From OCS116 cluster bacterium AG-430-B22 (GTDB taxonomy: Bacteria > Pseudomonadota > Alphaproteobacteria > MED-G09): DNA of 64,000 nt. The DNA is taken from positions 1-64,000 of the forward strand of contig QCOD01000004.1 in NCBI GenBank assembly GCA_003209955.1, written 5' to 3'. Under the pieces are notes generated by a model. It made no database searches and was not told the DNA's origin. It saw only the letters and a program-made list of their open reading frames with translations. Shown piece after piece: positions 56,602 to 64,000 of this stretch. Both the position numbers and the translations under genes were made by a program. Position 1 is the first letter of the stretch, and each line of letters opens with the position of its first letter.

Positions 56602-59078
56602 AATTTTTCTTTATAGGTAAAAAGCCAAGAAAAATTAGTAGGTGAATTTGTATTGAATGAATTTTTTGATATTTCAATATATGACCCTAAAGCTCCAGAT
56701 TTTAAATCTTTAAACCATATAAACTCTAAACTTATATTTCTTTTTAGAGGTTCTATGGAAATATTTTTTCTTTCATATCGGATATTTCTCTCTTTATCGC
56801 GTCCAATAGGTAAATTTAATTCAAGTTTTCCTCTCTCTGCATAAGGCTTTTGCCGTATTAAGACAGCAAAAGTATCGTCCTCAAATAAAAATTTATCTTT
56901 CTTTAATCCAATATCAAAACTACTTTCATAAACACTTGATATTTTTCTTATATAAAGATCAGATTTAACTGGTAAGATCCTAGCAAAATTAAAGCTAGCA
57001 ATTAATTCATAGTTTCTTGCAAATTTATATGCATTAAAACTTGAGAAAAATAATGATTTAGTATTACCAAGATCACCAAAAGCCCCTGTAAAAGAGTTAG
57101 AGAGGTATTTGTCTTTATTTATTAGAAATCCAAAAGAATTTTTACTTTGATATTTCTTTATATTATCTTTTTCAAAAGAAATATAAGAACCAAAAGATCT
57201 ATTTTTCTTTGGGATTATAAAAGAAGGAAGGCTTAACCAGTTTTCTTGTCTTTCTAAACCAGAAAAAAATATCATACTTATATTTTTAGATATAAAATCA
57301 GAAGCCAAAGAAAAGCTAAATCCATCTTCGGCGCTCATCAACCATGGAATATCAAAAACATTATTATTCATAAAAGACCTAGAAAATTTAAATCTTTTTT
57401 TAGGGTCAAAAATATGAGCTGAAGGATTTAATCCATAATAAAGAGAAAAATTAATTAAATTACTTTTCAATGCAAAACCGGCATCACTTAACCTTAATCC
57501 ATTGTAGCCATTAGAATTGGTTACATTATTCCATGAAGAAAAGAAAAACATATTTTTTGTCGAAGACCGGTAACTATCTTTTTTTAAGTGTACCAACCTA
57601 TCAAGCTGGCTAAGATTTATGTTGGATTGAAAAAAATTAACTGCTGGTGTAAAAAAAGGTGCGCCTAATGCATCAAATAAAACAATATTATCGTTTTTAA
57701 GAGAAATCTTTAAACTATCCCCAAAAGACATACCTGTTTTAAGATACGAACTTTTTAAGGAAAAAGAATTAGCTGAAGATAGATTACCAGAATAAGCAGA
57801 TAAAAAACCAACAGGTGAAATAGCGGCACCAAGATCTAAAAGCCCTTGCCCATAGATAGCCTCATCAGAATATTCACCTTCTTTATTTGCAGTTTTATAA
57901 AGTCTATCAATTATTTCTTTTGCTGATAAATTATCTTTAAATGCTCCTGCTAAGACAGCTAGCGCACCGGTAACATGGGGAGCAGAAAAAGAAGTTCCTG
58001 AAGCAAAAAGATAAGCTTCATTTGGGTGATTTTTTAAATATTCAAGAACACCTTCATTAAGGTCATTTTTTTCTTTCTCAGACAATGAGTTGTATAAATT
58101 ATTTGGGATTGCCACATTGATCCTGCTGCCAGGTGCAGCAATACATGCGCTTTTTACAACACCACATCTATTTGACCAATCGGCAATTTTACCTTCCCTA
58201 TCAACAGCTACAACAGCAATATTATTATCGGCTAGTTCTGGAAAGTAATAAGATAGGCCAGCTAACCAGCCAGGATCTGCAGCATCAACTTTTTCTCCAT
58301 TTGTGTCTGTAATTCCATTATAATTACCTGCAGACCAAACAAACATTGTTTCTTTATTTTCTTTGAGGGAGTTGATAAATTTTGGAAAATTAGATTCGAA
58401 AGTATCTTTTGGGTAATCTGTAATTTGTCCAGTAAACCCAAAGCTGTTATTTACTATGTCAGCTTGACTTGATAATTCATTATATAAATTTGCTTCAGAT
58501 TGATCATAGTAAGACCAGTCATATTTTTGGATTGTTGTTGGGACGTAATCTCCATCAGCTGGCGGGTCACCTAATTCAGTGGCAATAAATAAAATTTGTG
58601 ACTCATAAGCTACTCCTTGCATGTTACCTGGTATATCTTTTGCATCTCTTCTTGCAGCTATTATTGATACTGTGGCTGTCCCATGAAACTTTTCCCATGG
58701 AGTTGGTTCTCTATCTCCGGAATAAGTTAAAACGCTATCTGGATGTAATATCCCTTCTCTCAAAAACTCATGATGTCCCCAATCTAACGCCTCATCAACT
58801 ACTGCTACACTTATACCCTTGCCTGTTGCACCAACTACATATGCATTGGAAGCATTAATAAAATCTAAACCCCATTGATTAAAATATTCCGGTGTTTCTA
58901 TTTCTTTTAAATCCAATATAGGAAATAAGTTACTTGCAGATTCATCTTCTAACACAATTTCATTTGGGACTTCTGAAACAGGGACAACATTTGAACCCCC
59001 TCCCCCACAAGATGTTAAAAGAAAAACAAACAGAATATATAATTTTCTAGAAATAAATAAGTTTATCAATTTAGTCAT
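56598..59078 (-). CDS. Subtilisin-family (S8) lipoprotein protease with probable beta-barrel C-terminus
   Basis: This 826-residue protein begins with a lipoprotein signal ending in LLTSC and a Gly4 tether, then an S8 protease domain with all three catalytic blocks: AVVDEALDWGHH (Asp near 93), HGTATVS (His near 130) and GTSFSAPHVTG (Ser near 361). From about residue 430 the sequence changes to alternating hydrophobic/aromatic strands and ends in a C-terminal Phe (TYKEKF), as outer-membrane barrels do. This layout matches subtilase autotransporters, including lipidated ones such as SphB1. The probable role is processing of surface or secreted proteins. The upstream 86-residue gene overlaps it by 8 bases. 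Confidence 0.85.
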   Translation of the reverse strand: MTKLINLFISRKLYILFVFLLTSCGGGGSNVVPVSEVPNEIVLEDESASNLFPILDLKEIETPEYFNQWGLDFINASNAYVVGATGKGISVAVVDEALDWGHHEFLREGILHPDSVLTYSGDREPTPWEKFHGTATVSIIAARRDAKDIPGNMQGVAYESQILFIATELGDPPADGDYVPTTIQKYDWSYYDQSEANLYNELSSQADIVNNSFGFTGQITDYPKDTFESNFPKFINSLKENKETMFVWSAGNYNGITDTNGEKVDAADPGWLAGLSYYFPELADNNIAVVAVDREGKIADWSNRCGVVKSACIAAPGSRINVAIPNNLYNSLSEKEKNDLNEGVLEYLKNHPNEAYLFASGTSFSAPHVTGALAVLAGAFKDNLSAKEIIDRLYKTANKEGEYSDEAIYGQGLLDLGAAISPVGFLSAYSGNLSSANSFSLKSSYLKTGMSFGDSLKISLKNDNIVLFDALGAPFFTPAVNFFQSNINLSQLDRLVHLKKDSYRSSTKNMFFFSSWNNVTNSNGYNGLRLSDAGFALKSNLINFSLYYGLNPSAHIFDPKKRFKFSRSFMNNNVFDIPWLMSAEDGFSFSLASDFISKNISMIFFSGLERQENWLSLPSFIIPKKNRSFGSYISFEKDNIKKYQSKNSFGFLINKDKYLSNSFTGAFGDLGNTKSLFFSSFNAYKFARNYELIASFNFARILPVKSDLYIRKISSVYESSFDIGLKKDKFLFEDDTFAVLIRQKPYAERGKLELNLPIGRDKERNIRYERKNISIEPLKRNISLEFIWFKDLKSGALGSYIEISKNSFNTNSPTNFSWLFTYKEKF

Positions 59079-59331
59079 TTAAAGCCCATATACTAGTGAC
59101 TTGAGAATTATTTTTTTTAATATCAGTAATAATAGTTTTAAGAAAAATTACCTTATTAGTTTTTTTAATTACCATGTTTTTAATATTATAATCCTCTAAG
59201 TTATTAGAAATCTTTAAAGATCCAATATCTATATTTACAGAAATTATTTTTGCACTAGGTGGAATCTCAGTACTCTTGAAAATATCTTTTTTTGATAGAA
59301 ATTTAAATAATTTTGAAGACTCATCATCCAT
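59071..59331 (-). CDS. Small hypothetical protein upstream of the S8 protease
   Basis: An 86-residue frame overlaps the protease start by 8 bases (ATGACTAA), a typical coupled arrangement, with GAGG about nine bases before its own ATG. It is rich in Lys, Ile, Asp and Ser, with no signal peptide, no membrane segment and no motif I recognise. Coding status rests on the operon geometry and ribosome site only. The start may lie further into the frame, but there are no later Mets near the N-terminus. Confidence 0.5.
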   Translation of the reverse strand: MDDESSKLFKFLSKKDIFKSTEIPPSAKIISVNIDIGSLKISNNLEDYNIKNMVIKKTNKVIFLKTIITDIKKNNSQVTSIWALND

Positions 59332-59378
59332 AAATTCTGCCTCTAATTCAACTTTAATATAATGATTTATTAATAATA

Positions 59379-60182
59379 TTAAAATTTATCGAAATTATGA
59401 CCATCCTTAATATATTCTTCCATCATTTCTATGGCTTGATCGTCATTGGTAATAAGATTAGCAAAAAGATCGCCCTCTTCATCAACGCTTTCTTGCGTAG
59501 ATTTATTCCAACTATTTTTTATTACCTGCTTAATCGATTGAAGTGCAAGAGGAGGTTTATCAAGAAACTCGGAGGCTATTTTTTTTGCTTCATCAAGAAC
59601 ATTTTTTTGAACAATATGATGGACTAATCCCTCTTCTTTAGCTTCTTCAGGATAAAAAGTTCTACCTCGTAAAACCCATTCTAATGCTTTTCCCGGACCA
59701 ACTAATCTTGCTAACCTAGTTGTACCTCCAGCTCCTGGTATTATTCCTACCAAAATTTCCATCTGCCCAATTGTATAATCACCTTTTTCAGCTATACGAA
59801 TGTCACAAGCCAAAGCTAATTCACATCCACCTCCGCCACAGTAGCCATTAATTGCAGCAATAGTTGGTTTTTTCATATTGTCGATATTTTCCCAAAACAT
59901 TCTCAATGGTGTTCTAGTATGTCTAGTTTCGTAAAGCCCCTTTTTTCTTCTTTCCTTTGCAACTTCAGACATTGCTAAAATTTCTTCAACTGAAAAATGT
60001 TTTATGAATACCCCCGGCATGCCACCAGTAAAAATAATAGTCTTAATTGAATCATCATTATCTAGATCTTCAATCATTGGTATTGTCTCAGCAATCATTT
60101 CAGATGTTAAAAAACCTTTTGGTGGGTTATTAAAGGTAATAATACCCATTCCATTATCTTTTTCACTTGTAACTAAAGACAT
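59379..60182 (-). CDS. Enoyl-CoA hydratase/isomerase family protein
   Basis: This 267-residue crotonase-fold protein has a first oxyanion region FIKHFSVEEI (near 52), the second in INGYCGGGGCELALACDIR (near 111; GYCGGGGCEL) and QMEILVGIIPGAGGTTRLARLVG near 142, where Glu residues typical of hydratases sit (MEILVGIIPG). It is likely active on enoyl-CoA. It is divergent from the thiolase gene across 168 bases, so together they suggest a beta-oxidation locus. Specific chain length cannot be assigned. Confidence 0.9.
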   Translation of the reverse strand: MSLVTSEKDNGMGIITFNNPPKGFLTSEMIAETIPMIEDLDNDDSIKTIIFTGGMPGVFIKHFSVEEILAMSEVAKERRKKGLYETRHTRTPLRMFWENIDNMKKPTIAAINGYCGGGGCELALACDIRIAEKGDYTIGQMEILVGIIPGAGGTTRLARLVGPGKALEWVLRGRTFYPEEAKEEGLVHHIVQKNVLDEAKKIASEFLDKPPLALQSIKQVIKNSWNKSTQESVDEEGDLFANLITNDDQAIEMMEEYIKDGHNFDKF

Positions 60183-60350
60183 AAAAAACCTCTTTATTTT
60201 TGTTATTCTAAGGTTAACTGTTTTTAATTTTTTATCAAAACTAAATTACTATTGTTGAAATGTATTTTTTTTAATTAACTATTGAAAAAAAAGATTTTCT
60301 GTTCACAATACAGTTTAAATTTACTTAACAAATATCCTTAGGAGATAGTA
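60183..60350. promoter_or_regulatory. Divergent promoter region, crotonase / thiolase
   Basis: This is a 168-bp AT-rich gap between outward-facing genes, so both promoters must lie here. AGGAG before the thiolase ATG is a clear ribosome site. I could not fix -35/-10 boxes with confidence, and no long inverted repeat stands out. Confidence 0.5.
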
Positions 60351-61538
60351 ATGACTAGAGAAGCAGTAATCGTATCTACAGCAAGAACAGGTTTGGCCAA
60401 ATCAGGTAGGGGTGGCTTTAATATGACGCATGGCGCAGCAATAGCAGGTCATGCAGTTAAACATTCTATTGAAAGAGCAAACTTAGATCCTGCTGAAATT
60501 GATGACGTTATTATGGGATGCGGAACTCCTGAAGGTGCAACAGGTCAGAATGTTGGGAGATTAGCTGCTATTTGGGCAGGATGTCCTGTAACTACATCTG
60601 GCGTTACAGTTAATAGATTTTGTTCTTCGGGTTTACAAACAATTGCTATGGCTGCTGGCCGAGTTGTAGCGGAAGGTGCTGACGCTGTAGTAGGCGCCGG
60701 TGTAGAATCAATTTCTATGGTTTCAATGCAAGGTATAAATTTAAAAGATATAACAGAAGAAAAATTAATGGAATCATATCCTGCACTATGGATGCCAATG
60801 ATTGAAACTGCAGACATAGTAGCCAAAAGGTATGATATTAGCAGAGAAAGTCAGGATGAGTATTCTCTACAAAGTCAGCAAAGAACAGCTGCTGCTCAAG
60901 ATGCTGGTTATTACGAAAATGAAATTGTCCCTATGGATACAAAAATGAAAGTTGTTGATAGAGAGACTGGTGAAGAGTCAGTAGTAGATTATACAGTCGA
61001 TAGAGATGAATGTAACCGACCTCAAACAACATTAGAGGGTTTGGCAGGTCTACCTCCTGTTAGAGGAGAAGAACATTTCATTACTGCAGGTAATGCATCC
61101 CAGCTATCTGATGGTGCTGCATCAGTTGTTGTAATGGACTCAAAACTTGCTGAAAAGAAAGGACTAGAACCTCTTGGAGCTTTTAGAGGGTTTGCTGTTG
61201 CTGGATGCGAGCCTGACGAAATGGGTATCGGTCCTGTGTATGCGATTCCAAAATTATTGGAAAAAAATAACCTAAAAGTTGAAGATATTGATTTATGGGA
61301 ACTAAATGAAGCTTTTGCAAGTCAAACATTATATTGTCGTGACAAGCTTGGAATTGATAATGAAAAGCTTAATGTAAATGGTGGCTCAATATCTATTGGT
61401 CATCCTTTTGGTATGACTGGAGCTAGACTTGTTGGCCACATTCTTCTTGAAGGAAAAAGAAGGAAAGCAAAAAATGTTGTTGTCACTATGTGTATTGGTG
61501 GCGGAATGGGTGCTGCTGGGTTATTTGAAGTCTACTAG
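60351..61538 (+). CDS. Acetyl-CoA acyltransferase / thiolase (FadA-like)
   Basis: This thiolase of 395 residues cleaves 3-ketoacyl-CoA with CoA, or condenses acyl-CoAs. The nucleophilic Cys lies in NRFCSSGLQT (near 92), the His in GHPFGMTGARLVGH (near 349) and the second Cys in CIGGGMGAAGLFE near 381; all are intact. A clear AGGAG site precedes the ATG. With the FadB/FadJ-like protein at 39204-41279 it could complete a beta-oxidation cycle, although the genes are 19 kb apart. It converges on the MDR gene with a one-base gap. Confidence 0.95.
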   Translation: MTREAVIVSTARTGLAKSGRGGFNMTHGAAIAGHAVKHSIERANLDPAEIDDVIMGCGTPEGATGQNVGRLAAIWAGCPVTTSGVTVNRFCSSGLQTIAMAAGRVVAEGADAVVGAGVESISMVSMQGINLKDITEEKLMESYPALWMPMIETADIVAKRYDISRESQDEYSLQSQQRTAAAQDAGYYENEIVPMDTKMKVVDRETGEESVVDYTVDRDECNRPQTTLEGLAGLPPVRGEEHFITAGNASQLSDGAASVVVMDSKLAEKKGLEPLGAFRGFAVAGCEPDEMGIGPVYAIPKLLEKNNLKVEDIDLWELNEAFASQTLYCRDKLGIDNEKLNVNGGSISIGHPFGMTGARLVGHILLEGKRRKAKNVVVTMCIGGGMGAAGLFEVY

Positions 61539-61539
61539 T

Positions 61540-62568
61540 TTATGGCTCATCTGAAACCTTAATTACAAGTTTACCTGTATTTTCACCTGTGAATAATTTA
61601 TTAACTGCACTTGGAGCATTTTCAATGCCTTCAACAATGTCTACTTTATATTGGATTTTTCCTTCTACCATCCATTTTGATAAAGCTTCTAAACTCTCAG
61701 AATATCTATCAAGATAATCGGAAACTAAAAAACCCTCTACTTTTAATCTTTTCATTAAGATGTTTCTAAACATTTTTGGTCCAGGAGCATCCCAATCATT
61801 ATACATTGATATAAGTCCACAAACAGGAATTCGACCATAATTATTCATAAGTGTAAGAGCAGCATCTAAGGTTTCTCCCCCGACATTCTCAAAATAAATA
61901 TCTATACCCTCAGGACACTTTTCTCTTAATGAATCTAAAATTTGTTCTTTCTTATAATTAATAACCTCATCAACCTTAAGATCATTTTTTAGCCATTCAC
62001 ATTTATTATCGTTACCTGTAATGGCTACAACGCGACAACCCTTAATTTTAGCCAATTGACAAACAATAGAGCCAACTGCCCCGGCAGCAGCTGAAACAAC
62101 AACTGTTTCACCCTTTTTTGGTTTACCAATATCAAGAAAACCAAAATATGCTGTTGGACCTGTAAAACCTAAAACAGAAATGAGCGCAGTCAAAGGTATG
62201 GACTCTTCCTTTGGAATAGCGATAGCCTCTTCACCAGGAATTATAAAGTGCTCTTGCCAGCCACCATGCATGCCACCTTGAACAATGTCACCTACTTTGA
62301 TATGAGAAACTTTTGAATCTTCAACTATAGCGAGCGATCCACCTGCCCTCATAATATCACCTATTTCAACAGGTTCCATATATTGATCAATGTCAGACAT
62401 CCAAATTCTATTAGTAGGGTCTAATGAAAAATAAATAGTTTTAGCTAATATTTGACCTTCTGTAATCTCAGGTATTTCCTCAGTAACTAGCTCAAGATCA
62501 TTTTCATTAATTATTCCATCAGGTCTTCTTCTTAACCGCCATGATCTAGTTGTTCTATTTGAATTCAT
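61540..62568 (-). CDS. NADP-dependent MDR oxidoreductase (LTB4DH/CurA-like)
   Basis: This zinc-free medium-chain dehydrogenase/reductase has about 342 residues from ATG 62568, chosen for AGGAG at good spacing; a longer frame to 62595 adds nine codons without one. The N-terminus WRLRRRPDGIIN resembles the 'NADP-dependent oxidoreductase' branch, and the cofactor-binding block is VSAAAGAVGSIVCQLAKIKG near 153. The family reduces the C=C bond of alpha,beta-unsaturated ketones and aldehydes. Its place between a thiolase and ribonucleotide reductase gives no tight functional clue. Confidence 0.9.
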   Translation of the reverse strand: MNSNRTTRSWRLRRRPDGIINENDLELVTEEIPEITEGQILAKTIYFSLDPTNRIWMSDIDQYMEPVEIGDIMRAGGSLAIVEDSKVSHIKVGDIVQGGMHGGWQEHFIIPGEEAIAIPKEESIPLTALISVLGFTGPTAYFGFLDIGKPKKGETVVVSAAAGAVGSIVCQLAKIKGCRVVAITGNDNKCEWLKNDLKVDEVINYKKEQILDSLREKCPEGIDIYFENVGGETLDAALTLMNNYGRIPVCGLISMYNDWDAPGPKMFRNILMKRLKVEGFLVSDYLDRYSESLEALSKWMVEGKIQYKVDIVEGIENAPSAVNKLFTGENTGKLVIKVSDEP

Positions 62569-62655
62569 TTCTTTAACTCCTGTGCTCCAATACATATCTT
62601 AATGTGTGATTTAATAAAAAAAAGAAAAAAAAATTACACTTTTTCATTTTCTTTA

Positions 62656-62683
62656 TTGACCTGGTGAACGAACACGCTACTAT
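62656..62683 (+). promoter_or_regulatory. Promoter of the ribonucleotide reductase gene
   Basis: TTGACC (62656-62661) and TACTAT (62678-62683) are 16 bp apart. The -10 box overlaps the first NrdR-box-like site, where a repressor would block polymerase. This predicts a leader of about 150 nt before the ATG at 62842. Confidence 0.55.
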
Positions 62684-62723
62684 ATTTTGTGTTACTCAAT
62701 GTGTATCACCCTAAATATAGGGG
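62677..62723 (+). promoter_or_regulatory. Pair of NrdR boxes
   Basis: CTACTATATTTTGTGT (62677-62692) matches the NrdR consensus ACACTATATATTGTGT at 13 of 16 positions, and ACCCTAAATATAGGGG (62708-62723) matches at 11 of 16. Their centres are 31 bp apart, about three helical turns, the spacing known for NrdR box pairs. They lie over and just after the predicted -10 element, as expected for nucleotide-dependent repression of ribonucleotide reductase genes. Confidence 0.75.
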
Positions 62724-62841
62724 TATTAAAAAAAAATTAATACATCTGCTACACTTGTACATATACAGAGATGATCTGCCCCAGGAGAATACTTGATTCA
62801 CCTTAAGAGGATCCGACTCTAAAAAAAAAGGAAAAATATAT

Positions 62842-64000
62842 ATGTTGATGGAAAATATAGAAAAAACAAAGAAATCAAAAAGAAAGACTCCACCATTAAC
62901 AATTTCTGGATATACTGAAAGTGAAATGGAACAACTATATTCACAAGCAAAATCTAAGGTGGGAGAGAAATTACCAACAGAAAACCTGAATGAACCAAAG
63001 ATGGATTTTAAGGTTGCAGACAGAGCTGTTCAGCATAGCGGAACAGGAAAAACTGTAAAAATTGATCCGTCTAGAGACTCTCTTTTAACTGATTTTGGAA
63101 GAGAAACACTTGAAGATAGATATTTAATGAAAGGTGAGAGCTTTCAAGAATTGTTCGCAAGAGTTGCGTCATATTATGGTGATGATGATGAACACTCTCA
63201 GAGATTATACGATTACATTTCACAATTATGGTTTATGCCAGCAACACCAATACTTTCAAATGGTGGCAATAAAAGAGGATTACCTATTTCATGCTTTCTC
63301 AATGAAGCAAATGATAGCCTTGACGGAATAGTGGATTTATGGACAGAAAATGTATGGCTTGCAGCAAGAGGTGGTGGTATAGGATCGTATTGGGGTAATC
63401 TTCGTTCAATAGGTGAATCTGTTGGAGGTGTAGGTAAAACCAGTGGAATTGTACCATTTATTAAAGTTATGGACTCACTCACATTAGCGATAAGTCAAGG
63501 ATCATTAAGAAGAGGGTCAGCTGCAGTATATCTTCCTATTGATCATCCAGAAATTGAGGAATTCATCGAAATTAGAAGACCAACAGGCGGTGACCCTAAT
63601 AGAAAAGCGTTAAATCTTCATCATGGTGTTTTAATAAGTGACTCATTTATGCGTGCAGTTGAGGAAGATGGCGAATGGGATCTCAGAAGTCCAAAAGATC
63701 AAACTGTTCAAAAGTCAATTTCCGCAAGATCACTATGGATAAGACTCCTAACAGCAAGAGTTGAAACAGGCGAACCTTATTTAGTTTTTAAAGATAGAGT
63801 AAATAATTTGAGGCCAGAACAACAAAAATTAGCAGGCTTAGAAATTAAAACATCAAATCTTTGTAGTGAAATAACATTGCCAACAGGAACCGATCATCAT
63901 GGCAAAGAAAGAACGGCTGTTTGCTGTCTATCATCAGTCAATATAGAAAAATATTATGAGTGGGAAAATGATAAAAACTTTATTCCTGATATCATGAGGT
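62842..64000 (+). CDS. nrdA: Class I ribonucleoside-diphosphate reductase alpha subunit, 5' part
   Basis: The first 386 codons of the large subunit run off the right edge. It reduces ribonucleotides to deoxyribonucleotides. The N-terminus is a short Lys-rich tail; from about residue 75 the sequence matches the alphaproteobacterial NrdA branch: RDSLLTDFGRETLEDRYLM (in part), LWFMPATPILSNGG, GLPISCFLNEANDSL with a substrate-site Cys, ARGGGIGSYWGNLRSIGE, SQGSLRRGSAAVYLP and RRPTGGDPNRKALNLHHG. AAGGAAAA precedes the ATG; an ATG two codons later is an alternative. Regulation by NrdR is supported by the boxes upstream. The radical-site glycyl or cysteine region, which would further settle the class, is beyond the window. 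Confidence 0.92.
   Translation, partial: MLMENIEKTKKSKRKTPPLTISGYTESEMEQLYSQAKSKVGEKLPTENLNEPKMDFKVADRAVQHSGTGKTVKIDPSRDSLLTDFGRETLEDRYLMKGESFQELFARVASYYGDDDEHSQRLYDYISQLWFMPATPILSNGGNKRGLPISCFLNEANDSLDGIVDLWTENVWLAARGGGIGSYWGNLRSIGESVGGVGKTSGIVPFIKVMDSLTLAISQGSLRRGSAAVYLPIDHPEIEEFIEIRRPTGGDPNRKALNLHHGVLISDSFMRAVEEDGEWDLRSPKDQTVQKSISARSLWIRLLTARVETGEPYLVFKDRVNNLRPEQQKLAGLEIKTSNLCSEITLPTGTDHHGKERTAVCCLSSVNIEKYYEWENDKNFIPDIMR

Overview
The window is AT-rich (roughly 30% GC by eye), densely coded bacterial DNA with short intergenic gaps. No stretch without a gene exceeds about 300 bases, and I saw no tRNA, rRNA, CRISPR array or insertion sequence. It comes from a Gram-negative heterotroph: there is a TonB-dependent receptor, type I secretion components, lipoproteins, an arabinose-5-phosphate isomerase (KDO pathway) and many beta-oxidation enzymes. 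The class I ribonucleotide reductase large chain at the right edge, the MsrA N-terminus and the glutamate synthase look alphaproteobacterial. A streamlined marine alphaproteobacterium is my best guess, but this rests on remembered family resemblance and not on a search.

Region 1 (1-23.5 kb) is the striking part. Reading right, a type I secretion ABC exporter and its membrane fusion protein are followed without a gap by two TPR-sulfotransferase fusions. Converging on them is a run of five TPR-dioxygenase fusions: two of prolyl-4-hydroxylase type and three of the 'putative 2OG-Fe(II) oxygenase' type, the last lacking a metal ligand. Upstream of that run, on the same strand, lie a strong terminator, a 1660-residue cysteine-free RTX-like protein, a 659-residue repeat lipoprotein, and a nucleotidyltransferase-APS kinase fusion that can supply PAPS. 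I propose that this is one surface-protein system: PAPS is made, the exoprotein and/or lipoprotein are sulfated and hydroxylated by TPR-docked enzymes, and the exoprotein is exported. The sulfotransferase-ABC-HlyD grouping recalls raxST/raxA/raxB of Xanthomonas, but the exporter has no C39 peptidase domain and the presumed cargo is a giant RTX-like protein. The two surface-protein genes share a 13-bp upstream element next to recognisable promoters.

Region 2 (23.6-39.1 kb) holds a POT peptide transporter, a biotin-dependent carboxylase beta subunit with a sixth TPR-dioxygenase behind it, glutamate synthase gltBD, a MoxR-ATPase/VWA pair, and a TPR-methyltransferase.

Region 3 (39.2-48.1 kb) has a FadB/FadJ-type beta-oxidation enzyme followed tightly by UDP-glucose 6-dehydrogenase and KdsD, a TonB receptor broken by one extra base in a T run, a 1-Cys peroxiredoxin, MsrA and a PfkB kinase.

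Region 4 (48.1-62.6 kb) is catabolic: a type B carboxylesterase lipoprotein, a PhnZ-like HD oxygenase with an MFS transporter, four crotonase/hotdog enzymes, a haloalkane-dehalogenase-like hydrolase, a second alpha/beta hydrolase, a small membrane protein, a subtilisin-like lipoprotein with a probable beta-barrel tail, a thiolase and an MDR oxidoreductase. The window ends inside the class I ribonucleotide reductase alpha gene, whose promoter carries a recognisable pair of NrdR boxes.
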